DNA of 64,000 bases from Motilibacter peucedani (GCF_003634695.1 NZ_RBWV01000010.1:124001-188000), one strand, 5' to 3'; shown: positions 8,460 through 17,405, numbered from the stretch's first letter. Made by a program: numbers and translations. The notes: generated from the letters alone by a model not told the origin.

Positions 8460-9322
8460 GGCATGCAGGCGAACGTGCCGGTATCGCTCTGCCGCTGCTG
8501 CTTGCGTTCACCGCTTCATGCTTGCCGCTGGGCAATGCTTCCGCCGACGAACCGGATGTCTCAGTCTGTCAGCGCTGTCAGGACCCTAGTTTCGAGGTAT
8601 CGAACGGCGGAAGCACGGATACGGACTCAGGTGCTGATGCCAATCCCGCGTCTATGCCGCGCTACTACAACCGCGTTGCATTCACGCAGGCGTGCGGCGG
8701 CAACACGCCGGGCGGCACGGACGCCGGATGCGCCAACTCGACCGGCTCCTGCACCGCCCCGCAGCTGATGATGTACCGCTGGCTGCAGCAGGTGGACCGC
8801 CTGAACCCGGCGCTCGAGAACCCCTGGATCATCGGCGGCGAGGAGTGCAGGACACCAGGAGACAAACCTCGGGCGAGCCTGACCGACATCTACTCCGCCT
8901 TCCGCCGCCTGCCCGTCGCACGAGGTGTGCTGCACGCGCAGCCAGCGGGTCGCACGCTCGTCGGCCTGGACACCGTCTTCTACACCGAGGCCGTGCCGCG
9001 CAGCTTCCCGGACGTCGACCTCGTCGTCGAGCGCATCGACTTCGTCGCGACGCCGGTGCAGTTCGTGTGGCACTTCGGCGACGGCACGAGCAGCACCAGC
9101 TCGGACCCGGGCGCCGCGTACCCGCACCAGACCGTCACCCACGCCTACCGCGCCGCCGGCGTGACCCACGAGCCCTCGGTGACCGTGGTGTGGGCGGGCA
9201 AGTTCAAGCGGCAGGACGAGAGCACGTGGCACGAGGTGCCCGACCGCGTGGAGGCGGCAGGTACACCGGTGTCACTCGCGGTCGCGTCAGCGCGTAGCGT
9301 CCTGGTGGAGGACCCGGACTGA
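8456..9322 (+). CDS. Secreted PKD-domain protein
   Basis: Encodes 288 residues from the GTG at 8456, which overlaps the upstream lipoprotein stop (GTGA). A signal peptide ([20 protein letters not shown]) is followed by a Cys-containing region ([21 protein letters not shown]) and, from about residue 200, a PKD-like Ig fold with the diagnostic W-H-F-G-D-G and T-H-A-Y motifs. It is likely cell-surface or secreted; PKD domains usually mediate protein or glycan contact. With the lipoprotein it forms a two-gene unit of unknown role. Confidence 0.75.
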   Translation: MRHAGERAGIALPLLLAFTASCLPLGNASADEPDVSVCQRCQDPSFEVSNGGSTDTDSGADANPASMPRYYNRVAFTQACGGNTPGGTDAGCANSTGSCTAPQLMMYRWLQQVDRLNPALENPWIIGGEECRTPGDKPRASLTDIYSAFRRLPVARGVLHAQPAGRTLVGLDTVFYTEAVPRSFPDVDLVVERIDFVATPVQFVWHFGDGTSSTSSDPGAAYPHQTVTHAYRAAGVTHEPSVTVVWAGKFKRQDESTWHEVPDRVEAAGTPVSLAVASARSVLVEDPD

Positions 9323-9354
9323 GCCGGTCGTCCACATTCGGCGTACTCGCCCTG

Positions 9355-9503
9355 TTCAAGGGGCCCGATCACTGCTACTGTCGGCAGCGGTCGCAAAGGA
9401 TCGTGCGTGTCTGCTATACGGCGCTCGCAAAAGATCAAGCGGGCACGTAGGACTCAGCAGAGGTGGGTCCCCCGTGGCGGCCAGAGCCAGGAAGGCTTGG
9501 GTT
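9355..9503 (+). promoter_or_regulatory. Long leader of the cold-shock gene with repeated element
   Basis: About 180 nt separate the previous stop from the csp start. It holds a possible -10 (TACTGT, 9376-9381) with only a weak TTCAAG -35 15 nt upstream, and a second TATACG (9415-9420). A near-identical 12-mer occurs twice, TCGCAAAGGATC at 9391 and TCGCAAAAGATC at 9425. A long structured 5' leader is usual for cold-inducible csp mRNAs. The ribosome-binding site AGGAAGG (9488-9494) decides the ATG at 9504. Confidence 0.45.
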
Positions 9504-9704
9504 ATGGCTCAGGGTACTGTCAAGTGGTTCCGTGACGACAAGGGTTACGGCTTTATCGAGCAGGACGGCGGCCCCGACCTGTTCGTGCACTTCCGTGCGA
9601 TCCAGGGCAACGGGTTCAAGACCCTCGCCGAGGGTCAGCGCGTGGAGTTCGACGTCGAGCAGGGCCAGAAGGGCCCGCAGGCGGTCAACGTCACCGTCGT
9701 CTGA
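9504..9704 (+). CDS. Cold-shock protein (CspA family)
   Basis: Single cold-shock domain of 66 residues that binds single-stranded RNA/DNA. RNP-1 is K-G-Y-G-F-I and RNP-2 is L-F-V-H-F. The start MAQGTVKWF is chosen from family alignment and the AGGAAGG site ahead; an in-frame upstream ATG/GTG would add a non-conserved tail. A strong terminator follows. Confidence 0.95.
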   Translation: MAQGTVKWFRDDKGYGFIEQDGGPDLFVHFRAIQGNGFKTLAEGQRVEFDVEQGQKGPQAVNVTVV

Positions 9705-9722
9705 GGATCTCCCCAGACTTGG

Positions 9723-9755
9723 AACGCCCCGCCGGTCACTGACCGGCGGGGCGTT
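9723..9755. terminator. Strong hairpin between csp and lexA
   Basis: Perfect arms AACGCCCCGCCGGTCA / TGACCGGCGGGGCGTT around a 1-nt centre lie 18 nt after the csp stop and before the convergent lexA stop. It is a textbook bidirectional terminator. Confidence 0.85.
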
Positions 9756-9819
9756 CGTGCGTCTGCGTGCGGGAGCGCATGCCGGCTCGCCGTGAGGGAG
9801 CCGGCCCGCACCTGCCCTG

Positions 9820-10521
9820 CTAGACCTTGCGCAGCACCGCCACGATCCGTCCCAGGATCGTCGCTTCGTCGCCCAGGATGGGCTCGTAGGCCTCGTTGTG
9901 CGGCATAAGCCAGACGTGCCCGTCGCGCCGCTGGTAGGTCTTGACCGTCGCCTCGCCGTCGATCATGGCGGCCACGATCTCGCCCTGGTCGGCCACGGGC
10001 TGCTGGCGCACCACCACCCAGTCGCCGTCGCAGATCGCCGCGTCGACCATCGAGTCGCCGCGCACCTCGAGCAGGAACAGCTGCCCGTCGCCGACCAGGC
10101 GCCGGGGGAGCGGGAACACGTCCTCGATCGCCTGCTCGGCCAGGATCGGCCCGCCGGCCGCGATGCGGCCCACGAGTGGGACGTAGCTCGGCGCCGGCCG
10201 CTCGTCGTCCTCGGCCGTGGGGTCGTAGGTCTCCTCGGGCGCCTCCGGCGGCAGGACCTCGATGGCCCGCGGGCGGTTCGGGTCGCGCCGGAGGTAGCCC
10301 TTCTTCTCCAGGACGCCCAGCTGGTGGGCGACGCTGCTCGGGCTGGTGAGGCCGACGGACTCCCCGATCTCGCGCACGCTGGGGGGGTAGCCGCGCCGCT
10401 CGACAGCGTCCCGGATCACCTCGAGCACCTTGCGCTGCCGGGGGGTCAGCCCCGACGCGTCCGCAGGGCCGTCAGGGATCTCGCGCACGCCCACTGGGCC
10501 TCCTCGGCTGGTCGCGACCAC
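9820..10521 (-). CDS. lexA: SOS repressor LexA
   Basis: Represses DNA-damage genes until RecA triggers self-cleavage. The protein has 233 residues from a GTG. A winged-helix DNA-binding domain occupies about residues 24-90 ([12 protein letters not shown], then S-V-R-E-I-G). The cleavage site is Ala122-Gly123 in RIAAGGPI and the catalytic dyad is Ser157 (GDSM) and Lys194 (ATVKTY). A candidate SOS box 52 nt upstream indicates autoregulation. It diverges from the LysM protein gene. Confidence 0.96.
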   Translation of the reverse strand: MVATSRGGPVGVREIPDGPADASGLTPRQRKVLEVIRDAVERRGYPPSVREIGESVGLTSPSSVAHQLGVLEKKGYLRRDPNRPRAIEVLPPEAPEETYDPTAEDDERPAPSYVPLVGRIAAGGPILAEQAIEDVFPLPRRLVGDGQLFLLEVRGDSMVDAAICDGDWVVVRQQPVADQGEIVAAMIDGEATVKTYQRRDGHVWLMPHNEAYEPILGDEATILGRIVAVLRKV

Positions 10522-10572
10522 GCCGGCACGCGTGATCCACGGGCTCGACGCTAGCGGTCCACGGCCATCTGT

Positions 10573-10588
10573 TCAAACACCTGTTCGA
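10573..10588. promoter_or_regulatory. Candidate SOS box (LexA operator) of lexA
   Basis: TCAAACACCTGTTCGA differs from the actinobacterial SOS consensus TCGAAC-N4-GTTCGA at one arm position. It lies 52 nt before the lexA start. Confidence 0.75.
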
Positions 10589-10638
10589 CCGGCGTGTTGC
10601 TTTGTCGGTGGGAGGTGGTAGAACGTACGTGTGTTCGA

Positions 10639-10654
10639 TCGAACGTCTGTACGA
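10639..10654. promoter_or_regulatory. Candidate SOS box of the LysM gene
   Basis: TCGAACGTCTGTACGA fits TCGAAC-N4-GTTCGA with a single mismatch. It lies 108 nt before the LysM gene start and 51 nt from the lexA-proximal box, so each divergent promoter could have its own operator. Confidence 0.7.
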
Positions 10655-10762
10655 GCCGCCGGTCCCCGGCACGAGGCGCCTCCGCACCCTGTCGCCGCGC
10701 TCCCGCTCGGCCAGTCGCCCATGCGCTCGAGCACGACGGACCGCACCCACCTGGAGGCCCCC

Positions 10763-11125
10763 ATGAGCAGCGCCACCCTCGAGCGACACCTGACCCTCGT
10801 GCGCCAGCCGAGCGCGCCTCCGGCTCGTCGGGCCAGCCGCGTGCGCCTGACGCGCCGCGGGCGCGTGCTCGTCCTCCTCGTCTGCGCGCTGGCGGCCCTC
10901 CTCGCGCTCGGCTGGGGCGCGCAGGGCGTCCGGGCCTCGATCTCCTCCGACGGGCCGGCGACGGCCTACGTCTCCGTGGAGCCGGGTGACACGCTCTGGG
11001 GCATCGCGGAGCGCGTCGCCCCCTCCGACGACCCGCGCGACGTGGTGGCCCGCATCGAGGACCTCAACGACCTGCCGAGCGCCGTCGTGCGAGCGGGACA
11101 GCTCCTGGTGGTCCCCGCCGCTTGA
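10763..11125 (+). CDS. SOS-associated membrane protein with C-terminal LysM domain
   Basis: Encodes 120 residues from the ATG at 10763, which has GGAGG ahead; an ATG at 10721 without a clear site is the alternative. The layout is a basic cytosolic N-terminus, one membrane segment (VLVLLVCALAALLALGW, about residues 34-50) and an extracytoplasmic LysM domain (Y-V-S-V-E-P-G-D-T-L-W-G-I-A ... A-G-Q-L-L-V-V-P). A LysM protein divergent from lexA is the position of mycobacterial Rv2719c and Bacillus YneA, cell-wall-linked division inhibitors of the SOS response. That function is inferred by position and domain. Confidence 0.8.
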   Translation: MSSATLERHLTLVRQPSAPPARRASRVRLTRRGRVLVLLVCALAALLALGWGAQGVRASISSDGPATAYVSVEPGDTLWGIAERVAPSDDPRDVVARIEDLNDLPSAVVRAGQLLVVPAA

Positions 11126-11458
11126 GGTGGGACCGCGGGGGCCCGCCCAGCAGCCCTGTCGTCGAGCGCCCCCAGCGCTGGTCGGCAGGGCTGTCGCGCA
11201 CCGGCTGCCGGGAGGGCTCCAGCGGCGACACGCCCGGACGTTCGCCGGCGACACGCCGCGCGACCTGCGGCGACGGCTGCCGGGGCTGCCCCTCCTTGAC
11301 ACCCCTGGAACGACGGGGCTTATGGTTCCCCTACATCTAGTACTTACAGCCGTGTAGTTCTCCACATGTGGTCCCCAGGATGTCCAGAGGTTGTCCCCAG
11401 CCTTCTGCACAGCCGGGCCGGAGGACGTCCCGGCGTCCCGCCCACGGAGGTCGTCGAC
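11126..11458 (+). promoter_or_regulatory. Promoter region of nrdR-nrdJ
   Basis: This 333-nt gap has no gene. It contains a good -35 TTGACA (11296-11301) and a TANNNT-type -10 TATGGT (11321-11326), spacer 19. Candidate NrdR boxes follow. The ribosome site ACGGAGG (11444-11450) selects the GTG at 11459. The first ~150 nt show no recognisable element. Confidence 0.6.
11328..11374. promoter_or_regulatory. Two candidate NrdR boxes
   Basis: The first box is centred on CTACATCTAG (11331-11340) and the second on the palindrome CCACATGTGG (11362-11371). Their centres are 31 bp apart, three helical turns, which is the usual spacing of paired NrdR boxes. The first immediately follows the -10, fitting repression of nrdR and nrdJ by NrdR. 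Confidence 0.55.
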
Positions 11459-11941
11459 GTGCACTGCCCGTTCTGCCGGCACCCCGACTCGCGGGTCGTC
11501 GACAGCCGCACGCTCGACGACGGCACCGGCGTCCGGAGGCGGCGCCAGTGCCCCGAGTGCGGGCGTCGCTTCACCACCATGGAGAGCGCCAGCGTCTCGG
11601 TCGTGAAGCGGTCGGGCGTCACCGAGCCCTTCAGCCGCACCAAGGTGCTCTCGGGCGTCCGCAAGGCCTGCCAGGGCCGACCGGTCACCGAGGACCAGCT
11701 CGCCCTTCTCGCCCAGCGGGTGGAGGAGACGGTGCGGGCGTCGGGCTGCGCCGAGATCGAGGCCCACGAGGTCGGGCTCGCGGTCCTCGAGCCGCTCCGG
11801 GAGCTCGACGAGGTCGCCTACCTGCGCTTCGCGAGCGTCTACCGGGCGTTCGAGTCCCTCGACGACTTCGAGGCCGCGATCGCGCTCCTGCGCGCCGAGC
11901 ACGAGGCGCTGGGCGTCGAGCCCGCGGCGTCGAGCGGCTAG
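11459..11941 (+). CDS. nrdR: Transcriptional repressor NrdR
   Basis: Nucleotide-sensing repressor of ribonucleotide reductase genes. The 160 residues begin at the GTG at 11459 (VHCPFC), set by family alignment and the ACGGAGG site. A zinc ribbon is formed by C3, C6, C31 and C34, and an ATP-cone follows from about residue 49 ([15 protein letters not shown]). The acidic tail is normal. The gene precedes nrdJ by 170 nt, its expected target. Confidence 0.95.
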   Translation: MHCPFCRHPDSRVVDSRTLDDGTGVRRRRQCPECGRRFTTMESASVSVVKRSGVTEPFSRTKVLSGVRKACQGRPVTEDQLALLAQRVEETVRASGCAEIEAHEVGLAVLEPLRELDEVAYLRFASVYRAFESLDDFEAAIALLRAEHEALGVEPAASSG

Positions 11942-12111
11942 CGCACCTGTCCCCGCCGCCACGAGCGGCACCACGGCAGCCGCCGCCTCGGCGGCACAGC
12001 AGCACCCCGGGCCGGCCCGACCGGCCCGACGAGCTCGTGCAGAGCCCCCGACGTGGAAGCCCACGTCGTCAGTGGGCGTTGGTAGTAGTGGAGTCCTAGG
12101 AGGGACAACTC

Positions 12112-14949
12112 GTGACTGAGACGTCGAGCGAGCGCAAGCCGGTCGTCAAGCGGCAGCGCCGGGCCGGGGCGGGGCTGACGATGGAGCGCATCTACACCAC
12201 GCCTGGCGTGCACCCCTACGACGAGGTGGTGTGGGAACGGCGCGACGTCGTCCAGACCAACTGGAAGACCGGCGAGACGATCTTCGACCAGAAGGGCGTC
12301 GAGTTCCCCGACTCCTGGTCGGTCAACGCCTCGACGATCGTCACGACGAAGTACTTCCGCGGCGCCGTCGGCACCCCGGCGCGCGAGTGGAGCCTCAAGC
12401 AGCTCATCGACCGGGTCGTCCTCACCTACGCCAAGGCTGGCAAGGACTTCGGCTACTTCGCCACCGACGAGGACGCCGAGGTCTTCGAGCACGAGCTCAC
12501 CTGGGCCCTGCTGCACCAGGTGTTCTCCTTCAACTCCCCGGTGTGGTTCAACGTCGGCACGCCCTCGCCCCAGCAGGTGTCGGCCTGCTTCATCCTGTCG
12601 GTCGACGACTCGATGGACTCGATCCTGAACTGGTACCGCGAGGAGGGCCTGATCTTCAAGGGCGGCTCCGGCGCGGGGCTCAACCTCTCGCGCATCCGCT
12701 CCAGCAAGGAGCTGCTCTCCTCCGGCGGCACCGCCTCCGGCCCCGTCTCCTTCATGCGCGGCGCCGACGCCAGCGCCGGCACCATCAAGTCGGGCGGCGC
12801 CACGCGCCGCGCGGCCAAGATGGTCGTCCTCGACGTCGACCACCCCGACGTGCGCGAGTTCGTGCAGACGAAGGCCAAGGAGGAGAACAAGATCCGGGCC
12901 CTGCGAGACGCGGGCTTCGACATGGACCTCGGCGGCGCCGACATCACCTCCGTGCAGTACCAGAACGCCAACAACTCGATCCGCGTCAACGACGAGTTCA
13001 TGCGCGCTGTGGAGGGTGCGACCAGCTTCGGGCTGCGCGCGCGCACCGACGGCAGCGTCATCGAGACGGTCGACGCCCGCGAGCTGTGGCGCGAGATCGC
13101 GCAGGCCGCCTGGGAGTGCGCCGACCCCGGCATCCAGTACGACGACACCATCAACGACTGGCACACAAACCCGGAGACCGGGCGCATCACCGCCTCGAAC
13201 CCGTGCTCCGAGTACATGTCGCTCGACAACTCCTCGTGCAACCTCGCCTCGCTCAACCTCATGAAGTTCCTCAACGACGACAACACCTTCGACGCGGTCA
13301 CGTTCAAGAAGGTCGTCGAGCTCGTCATCACCGCGATGGACATCTCCATCTGCTTCGCCGACTTCCCGACCGAGGCGATCGGCGACACGACCCGCAAGTA
13401 CCGCCAGCTCGGCATCGGCTACGCCAACCTCGGCTCGCTGCTCATGGCCTCCGGCCACGGCTACGACTCCCCGGGCGGGCACTCTCTGGCCGCCACCATC
13501 ACCTCGCTGATGACGGGCACCGCCTACAAGCGCTCGGCCGAGCTCGCCGGCATCGTCGGGGCCTACGAGGGCTACGCCCGCAACGCCGACGCCCACAAGC
13601 GGGTCATGCGCAAGCACGCCGCTGCCAACGACTCCATCCGCACCCTCGACGCGGTCGACCGCGACGTGCACTCGGTCGCGACCGCGGTGTGGCAGGAGTG
13701 CCTCGCGGTCGGCGAGCGCAACGGGTGGCGCAACGCGCAGGCCTCGGTCCTCGCGCCCACCGGCACCATCGGCTTCATGATGGACTGCGACACCACCGGC
13801 ATCGAGCCCGACTTCTCGCTCGTCAAGTTCAAGAAGCTCGTCGGCGGCGGCTCGATGCAGATCGTCAACCAGACGGTGCCGCGCGCCCTCGGCAAGCTCG
13901 GCTACACGCAGGAGACCATCGAGGCGGTCGTCGAGTACATCGCCGAGCACGGCCACGTCGTCGACGCCCCCGGGCTCAAGCGCGAGCACTACGAGATCTT
14001 CGACTGCGCCATCGGCGAGCGGGCCATCGCGCCCATGGGCCACGTGCGCATGATGGCGGCCGTCCAGCCGTTCCTGTCGGGCGCCATCTCGAAGACCGTC
14101 AACATGCCCGAGACCGCCACGGTCGAGGAGATCGAGGACGTCTACTTCCAGGGCTGGAAGATGGGCCTCAAGGCGCTCGCGATCTACCGCGACAACTGCA
14201 AGGTCGGCCAGCCGCTCTCCGACGGGAAGGCCAAGGCGAAGGCCGCTCCGGTCGAGGCCGCGCCCGCGCCGGTCATCGAGTACCGCCCGACCCGCAAGCG
14301 CCTGCCGAAGTCGCGCCCGTCCATGACGACCTCGTTCCGGGTCGCCGGCGCCGAGGGCTACATGACGGCCGGCTCCTACCCCGACGACGGCCTCGGCGAG
14401 GTGTTCCTCAAGCTGGGCAAGCAGGGCTCGACCCTGGCCGGCGTGATGGACGCCTTCTCGATCGCGGTGTCGATCGGCCTGCAGTACGGCGTACCTCTCG
14501 AGACCTTCGTCGAGAAGTTCACCAACCTGCGCTTCGAGCCGGCGGGGCTCACCGACGACCCCGACGTGCGGATGTCGCAGTCGATCATGGACTACATCTT
14601 CCGCCGCCTGGCCCTCGACTACCTGCCGTTCGAGACCCGGGCCGAGCTCGGCATCTACACCGCCGAGGAGCGGGCCCGCCAGCTCGAGACCGGCTCCTAC
14701 GAGGCGGCGTCCTCGGCCGACGACCTCGAGGACGAGCTCGAGACCTACGCCCAGTCCGCTCCGGTCACGCCGGCCCCCAAGGCCGTCCAGCCGGCTCCGG
14801 TGCAGGTGCACTCGAGCGCCGAGCTGATGGAGGCGCAGTTCGGCCGCACCGCCGACGCTCCGCTCTGCATGAGCTGCGGCACCAAGATGCGCCCCGCCGG
14901 CTCCTGCTACGTGTGCGAGGGCTGCGGCAGCACCAGCGGCTGCAGCTGA
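12112..14949 (+). CDS. nrdJ: Adenosylcobalamin-dependent (class II) ribonucleoside-diphosphate reductase
   Basis: Makes deoxyribonucleotides using a B12 radical, so it works with or without oxygen. The protein has 945 residues from a GTG with TAGGAGG just upstream. Active-site blocks visible are NPCSEYMSLDNSSCNLASLN and A-P-T-G-T-I-G-F-M. The C-terminal tail carries a zinc-ribbon-like cluster (CMSCGTK ... CYVCEGCGSTSGC), typical of actinobacterial NrdJ and containing the redox cysteines that reload the active site. A Pro/Ala linker precedes the tail. No B12 riboswitch is apparent in the 170-nt gap from nrdR. Confidence 0.96.
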   Translation: MTETSSERKPVVKRQRRAGAGLTMERIYTTPGVHPYDEVVWERRDVVQTNWKTGETIFDQKGVEFPDSWSVNASTIVTTKYFRGAVGTPAREWSLKQLIDRVVLTYAKAGKDFGYFATDEDAEVFEHELTWALLHQVFSFNSPVWFNVGTPSPQQVSACFILSVDDSMDSILNWYREEGLIFKGGSGAGLNLSRIRSSKELLSSGGTASGPVSFMRGADASAGTIKSGGATRRAAKMVVLDVDHPDVREFVQTKAKEENKIRALRDAGFDMDLGGADITSVQYQNANNSIRVNDEFMRAVEGATSFGLRARTDGSVIETVDARELWREIAQAAWECADPGIQYDDTINDWHTNPETGRITASNPCSEYMSLDNSSCNLASLNLMKFLNDDNTFDAVTFKKVVELVITAMDISICFADFPTEAIGDTTRKYRQLGIGYANLGSLLMASGHGYDSPGGHSLAATITSLMTGTAYKRSAELAGIVGAYEGYARNADAHKRVMRKHAAANDSIRTLDAVDRDVHSVATAVWQECLAVGERNGWRNAQASVLAPTGTIGFMMDCDTTGIEPDFSLVKFKKLVGGGSMQIVNQTVPRALGKLGYTQETIEAVVEYIAEHGHVVDAPGLKREHYEIFDCAIGERAIAPMGHVRMMAAVQPFLSGAISKTVNMPETATVEEIEDVYFQGWKMGLKALAIYRDNCKVGQPLSDGKAKAKAAPVEAAPAPVIEYRPTRKRLPKSRPSMTTSFRVAGAEGYMTAGSYPDDGLGEVFLKLGKQGSTLAGVMDAFSIAVSIGLQYGVPLETFVEKFTNLRFEPAGLTDDPDVRMSQSIMDYIFRRLALDYLPFETRAELGIYTAEERARQLETGSYEAASSADDLEDELETYAQSAPVTPAPKAVQPAPVQVHSSAELMEAQFGRTADAPLCMSCGTKMRPAGSCYVCEGCGSTSGCS

Positions 14950-14997
14950 CCTCTGCCCCGGGGCGGCACCGCCGTCCCGGGGACCCGCTCTGCATGC

Positions 14998-15033
14998 ACG
15001 AGGGGCTGGACCCGACCGGGTCCAGCCCCTCGT
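14998..15033. terminator. Terminator after nrdJ
   Basis: Perfect 16-base arms (ACGAGGGGCTGGACCC and complement) with a GACC loop lie 48 nt beyond the nrdJ stop and before a convergent gene. Confidence 0.85.
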
Positions 15034-15056
15034 CCGTGCACCGAGCCGGAGCCGGC

Positions 15057-15437
15057 TCAGGTCGTGTCGGTGCGCTCCTTCGAGCAGTAGACGGCGCCGC
15101 CGCCGCTCAGGCTCTGGGTGCACAGCTGCCAGTGGATCGTGCGGTTCTCGGGCAGGTCGAGGTCGCAGGTCTTGGTGGTGCCTGCGCCCTTCGAGTTCGT
15201 GCAGGTGTGCGTCGCCCCGCCGGTGTAGTTCCAGTAGACGATCGCCGATGCGCCGTCGCCCTCGTCGTCGCTGACCTTGAAGATCTCGTCGTAGCTCGTG
15301 AACGACGCGTGCGCGCGGCGGTCGGGCCAGATCGTGTAGAGCGTGTTGCTGCTGTCGGCGGCCGCAGGGCCCGCGACGCCCACGCTGATCAGCGCGGTCG
15401 CGCCGATGCACAGGGCCGCTCGATAGACGTGGCGCAT
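15057..15437 (-). CDS. Small secreted Cys-containing protein, unknown
   Basis: Encodes 126 residues from the ATG at 15437, with GAAGGGTGG upstream; an in-frame ATG seven codons earlier is the alternative. The signal peptide runs to about residue 28 (ALISVGVAGPAAADS). The mature part is ~98 residues, rich in Thr, Ser and Asp, with four cysteines (THTCTNS, KTCDLD, WQLCTQ, VYCSKE) that could form two disulfides. I do not recognise the family. Confidence 0.7.
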   Translation of the reverse strand: MRHVYRAALCIGATALISVGVAGPAAADSSNTLYTIWPDRRAHASFTSYDEIFKVSDDEGDGASAIVYWNYTGGATHTCTNSKGAGTTKTCDLDLPENRTIHWQLCTQSLSGGGAVYCSKERTDTT

Positions 15438-15557
15438 GGTCCACCCTTCTGTCTGCACTGACGTGGAGCCGGAAGTGCGCCACTATGCCCGACTCTGTCC
15501 GGCAGAGGCAACCGACCGCCGCCCTGCTGGACGAGCGAGCGGGACCAGCGACCGCGC

Positions 15558-16961
15558 CTACCGGAACGTCGAGTGCGCGTCCTGACCGGTCGCCGAGCGG
15601 TAGGCGTCGAAGCCCGTGAAGGTCGCCTGCTGCCACCCGAACCGCGCGCTGGTCCGGTCGGCGCCCAGGGTGCTGAAGGTGTTGAAGTCGCTGGTGTTGT
15701 CGTGGCTGTCGGAGTTCGCGACGGTGCCGTAGACGACGGCGTCGGAGTTCGCCGCCGAGACGGTGTTGTGCGCGAAGGTGTTCTGGTAGGCGTGGTACTG
15801 CACCAGCACCTCAGGCGATCCGTCGTCCAGACGGTTGTTGCCGCGCAGGACGTTGTAGGTGAACGTGTTGTCGTGCGAGGCGCCGGTCTCGGTGTCGCCA
15901 CAGGCCTCGGCACCGTTGCAGTAGCCGCCGGTCGTGATGCCGACGTAGGCACTGCCCGTCACCAGGTTGCGCGACACGTCGACGTGGTCGGCGACCCCGC
16001 GCGGGTTCTCCGCCGCCACCTCGATGCCGATGTCACTGTCGGTCACCTTGTTGCCGCGGATGGAGATGTGCGCGCCGCCGTCGACGTAGATGCCGTCGGC
16101 GCAGTTGCACCACGAGCCGTCCTCCCAGTAGGCGGCGTTGCCGCGGGAGCGGATGCGGCTGATGACGTTGGCCGCGATGACGCCGTTGCGCGCGCGATTG
16201 CGCTCGGAGTAGCGGTAGGCGCCCGACAGCGTCGGCTCGAACCCGATCGCGTCGATGCCGATGTTGTCGTTGTCGTGGATGTCGTTGCCGACGACCGACC
16301 AGCCGTCCACGTTGCCGTTCACGACCACCGACTCGCTGGCGCCCAGGTGCAGGTTGTCCACGGTGTTGCCACCGATCGTCAGACCGGTGATCGAGGCCTG
16401 CGCGTCGTCGCCGTAGGCCGCGATGCCGTGCGCGCCGAAGTCGAAGCTGCCCAGCTCGTCGGCGTCGTTGCCGAGGTCGTGCACGTGGTTGGCCAGGACG
16501 CTGACGCGGCTGTCGTGCCGGTGCACGTAGATGCCGACGGGCGTCACGCCGAGCTTCGTGCTCCGGTACGCGGTGACGTCGAGCCGCGTGATGGTGACCT
16601 TCGTGCTGTTCCGGACCTCGAGCAGCCCGCTGATGCCCGCGGCAGGCTCGAGCCCTGCTCCCGAGAGCACCGGGTGCTCGAGCCGGTAGGGCGCGAGGGT
16701 CAGACCGCGTACGCCGTCCATCCGCACGCGCTGGCGGTAGACGCCGCCGCGCAGCGCGACCGTGCCGCCGGTGCGCAGCCGGTCGACCGCGGTCTGGATC
16801 GTACGCAGGGGGGCCGACGGCGTACCAGGGTTCGTGTCGGCGCCGGTGGGGGAGACGACCAACGTCCGCGGAGCCGCCGCGGAGGCCGGAGCCGCAGCGA
16901 CCATGCCCGTGACCGCCAGGACACCCGCACCCAGGACTGCTGTGACCGACCGGATCGTCAT
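15558..16961 (-). CDS. Secreted right-handed parallel beta-helix protein
   Basis: Encodes 467 residues with a signal peptide ending near APASAAA. The body has the repeating N-x-I/V and G-I-x-V pattern of pectate-lyase-like beta-helices (for example GIYVDGGAHISIRGN, then IGIEVAAEN and VGITTGG), which usually act on polysaccharides. It begins with the P-T-G-A-D-T-N-P-G-T-x-x-A-P-L-R-T-I-Q-x-A signature of such proteins. Catalytic residues cannot be assigned. The ATG at 16961 is chosen over a GTG three codons upstream because an AGGTGG site fits it. The short intergenic region on its 5' side is shared with a divergent DUF3140 gene. Confidence 0.85.
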   Translation of the reverse strand: MTIRSVTAVLGAGVLAVTGMVAAAPASAAAPRTLVVSPTGADTNPGTPSAPLRTIQTAVDRLRTGGTVALRGGVYRQRVRMDGVRGLTLAPYRLEHPVLSGAGLEPAAGISGLLEVRNSTKVTITRLDVTAYRSTKLGVTPVGIYVHRHDSRVSVLANHVHDLGNDADELGSFDFGAHGIAAYGDDAQASITGLTIGGNTVDNLHLGASESVVVNGNVDGWSVVGNDIHDNDNIGIDAIGFEPTLSGAYRYSERNRARNGVIAANVISRIRSRGNAAYWEDGSWCNCADGIYVDGGAHISIRGNKVTDSDIGIEVAAENPRGVADHVDVSRNLVTGSAYVGITTGGYCNGAEACGDTETGASHDNTFTYNVLRGNNRLDDGSPEVLVQYHAYQNTFAHNTVSAANSDAVVYGTVANSDSHDNTSDFNTFSTLGADRTSARFGWQQATFTGFDAYRSATGQDAHSTFR

Positions 16962-17037
16962 GCCTTCCACCTCTCATTCGGTGGCGGCATGGTGGCACCG
17001 GGTTCCGGAGGCCGACAAGAAATGCACAGGAGTGCGC

Positions 17038-17400
17038 ATGGCGAACGACGACGCCGACACGGTGGTGGAGGAGTTCCACGACGCGGTCAACATGACCGCG
17101 GGCGAGCTCGAGCACTGGCTGGGGACCGAGGAGTCGAAGGAGGTCGGCGCCACCTCCGGCGGCGAGCGCAAGTCCGGGTCAGGCGGCGAGGAGTCCGTCG
17201 GCCACGAGTCGGGCCGGCGCATCGTGGCTCTGCTCGGGACGAAGAAGGCCGACTACACCGACGACGACCTCGCGCACATGCGCAAGGTGACCGGCTACGT
17301 GCACCGGCACCTCGCGCAGAAGCCGCACGCCGAGGACGTCGAGCACTCGCGGTGGCGCGCGAGCCTGATGAACTGGGGCCACGACCCGCTCAAGGGCTGA
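17038..17400 (+). CDS. DUF3140 family protein
   Basis: A soluble, charged protein of 120 residues. The sequence V-x-E-F-x-x-A-V-N-M-T-x-x-E-L-E-x-W-L near the start, and the E-S-x-G-R-R-I-V-x-L-L motif with a C-terminal R-x-S-L-M-N-W-G-H-D-P pattern, match the actinobacterial DUF3140 family. CAGGAG lies 6 nt before the ATG. Function unknown; a DNA-binding role has been suggested for relatives but nothing here shows it. Confidence 0.85.
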   Translation: MANDDADTVVEEFHDAVNMTAGELEHWLGTEESKEVGATSGGERKSGSGGEESVGHESGRRIVALLGTKKADYTDDDLAHMRKVTGYVHRHLAQKPHAEDVEHSRWRASLMNWGHDPLKG

Positions 17401-17405
17401 CGCGA

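Noticed and set aside
11942-12111. Possible B12 riboswitch before nrdJ
   Set aside because: I see no cobalamin-riboswitch conserved core in the 170-nt gap; only a ribosome site.
12231-15461. Plus-strand second frame inside nrdJ of more than 1000 codons
   Set aside because: Arg/Gly/Ala-rich shadow of nrdJ in another frame.
11938-15636. Minus-strand open frame of more than 1200 codons opposite nrdJ
   Set aside because: nrdJ on the plus strand is unambiguous; the reverse frame is GC-driven and has no family similarity.
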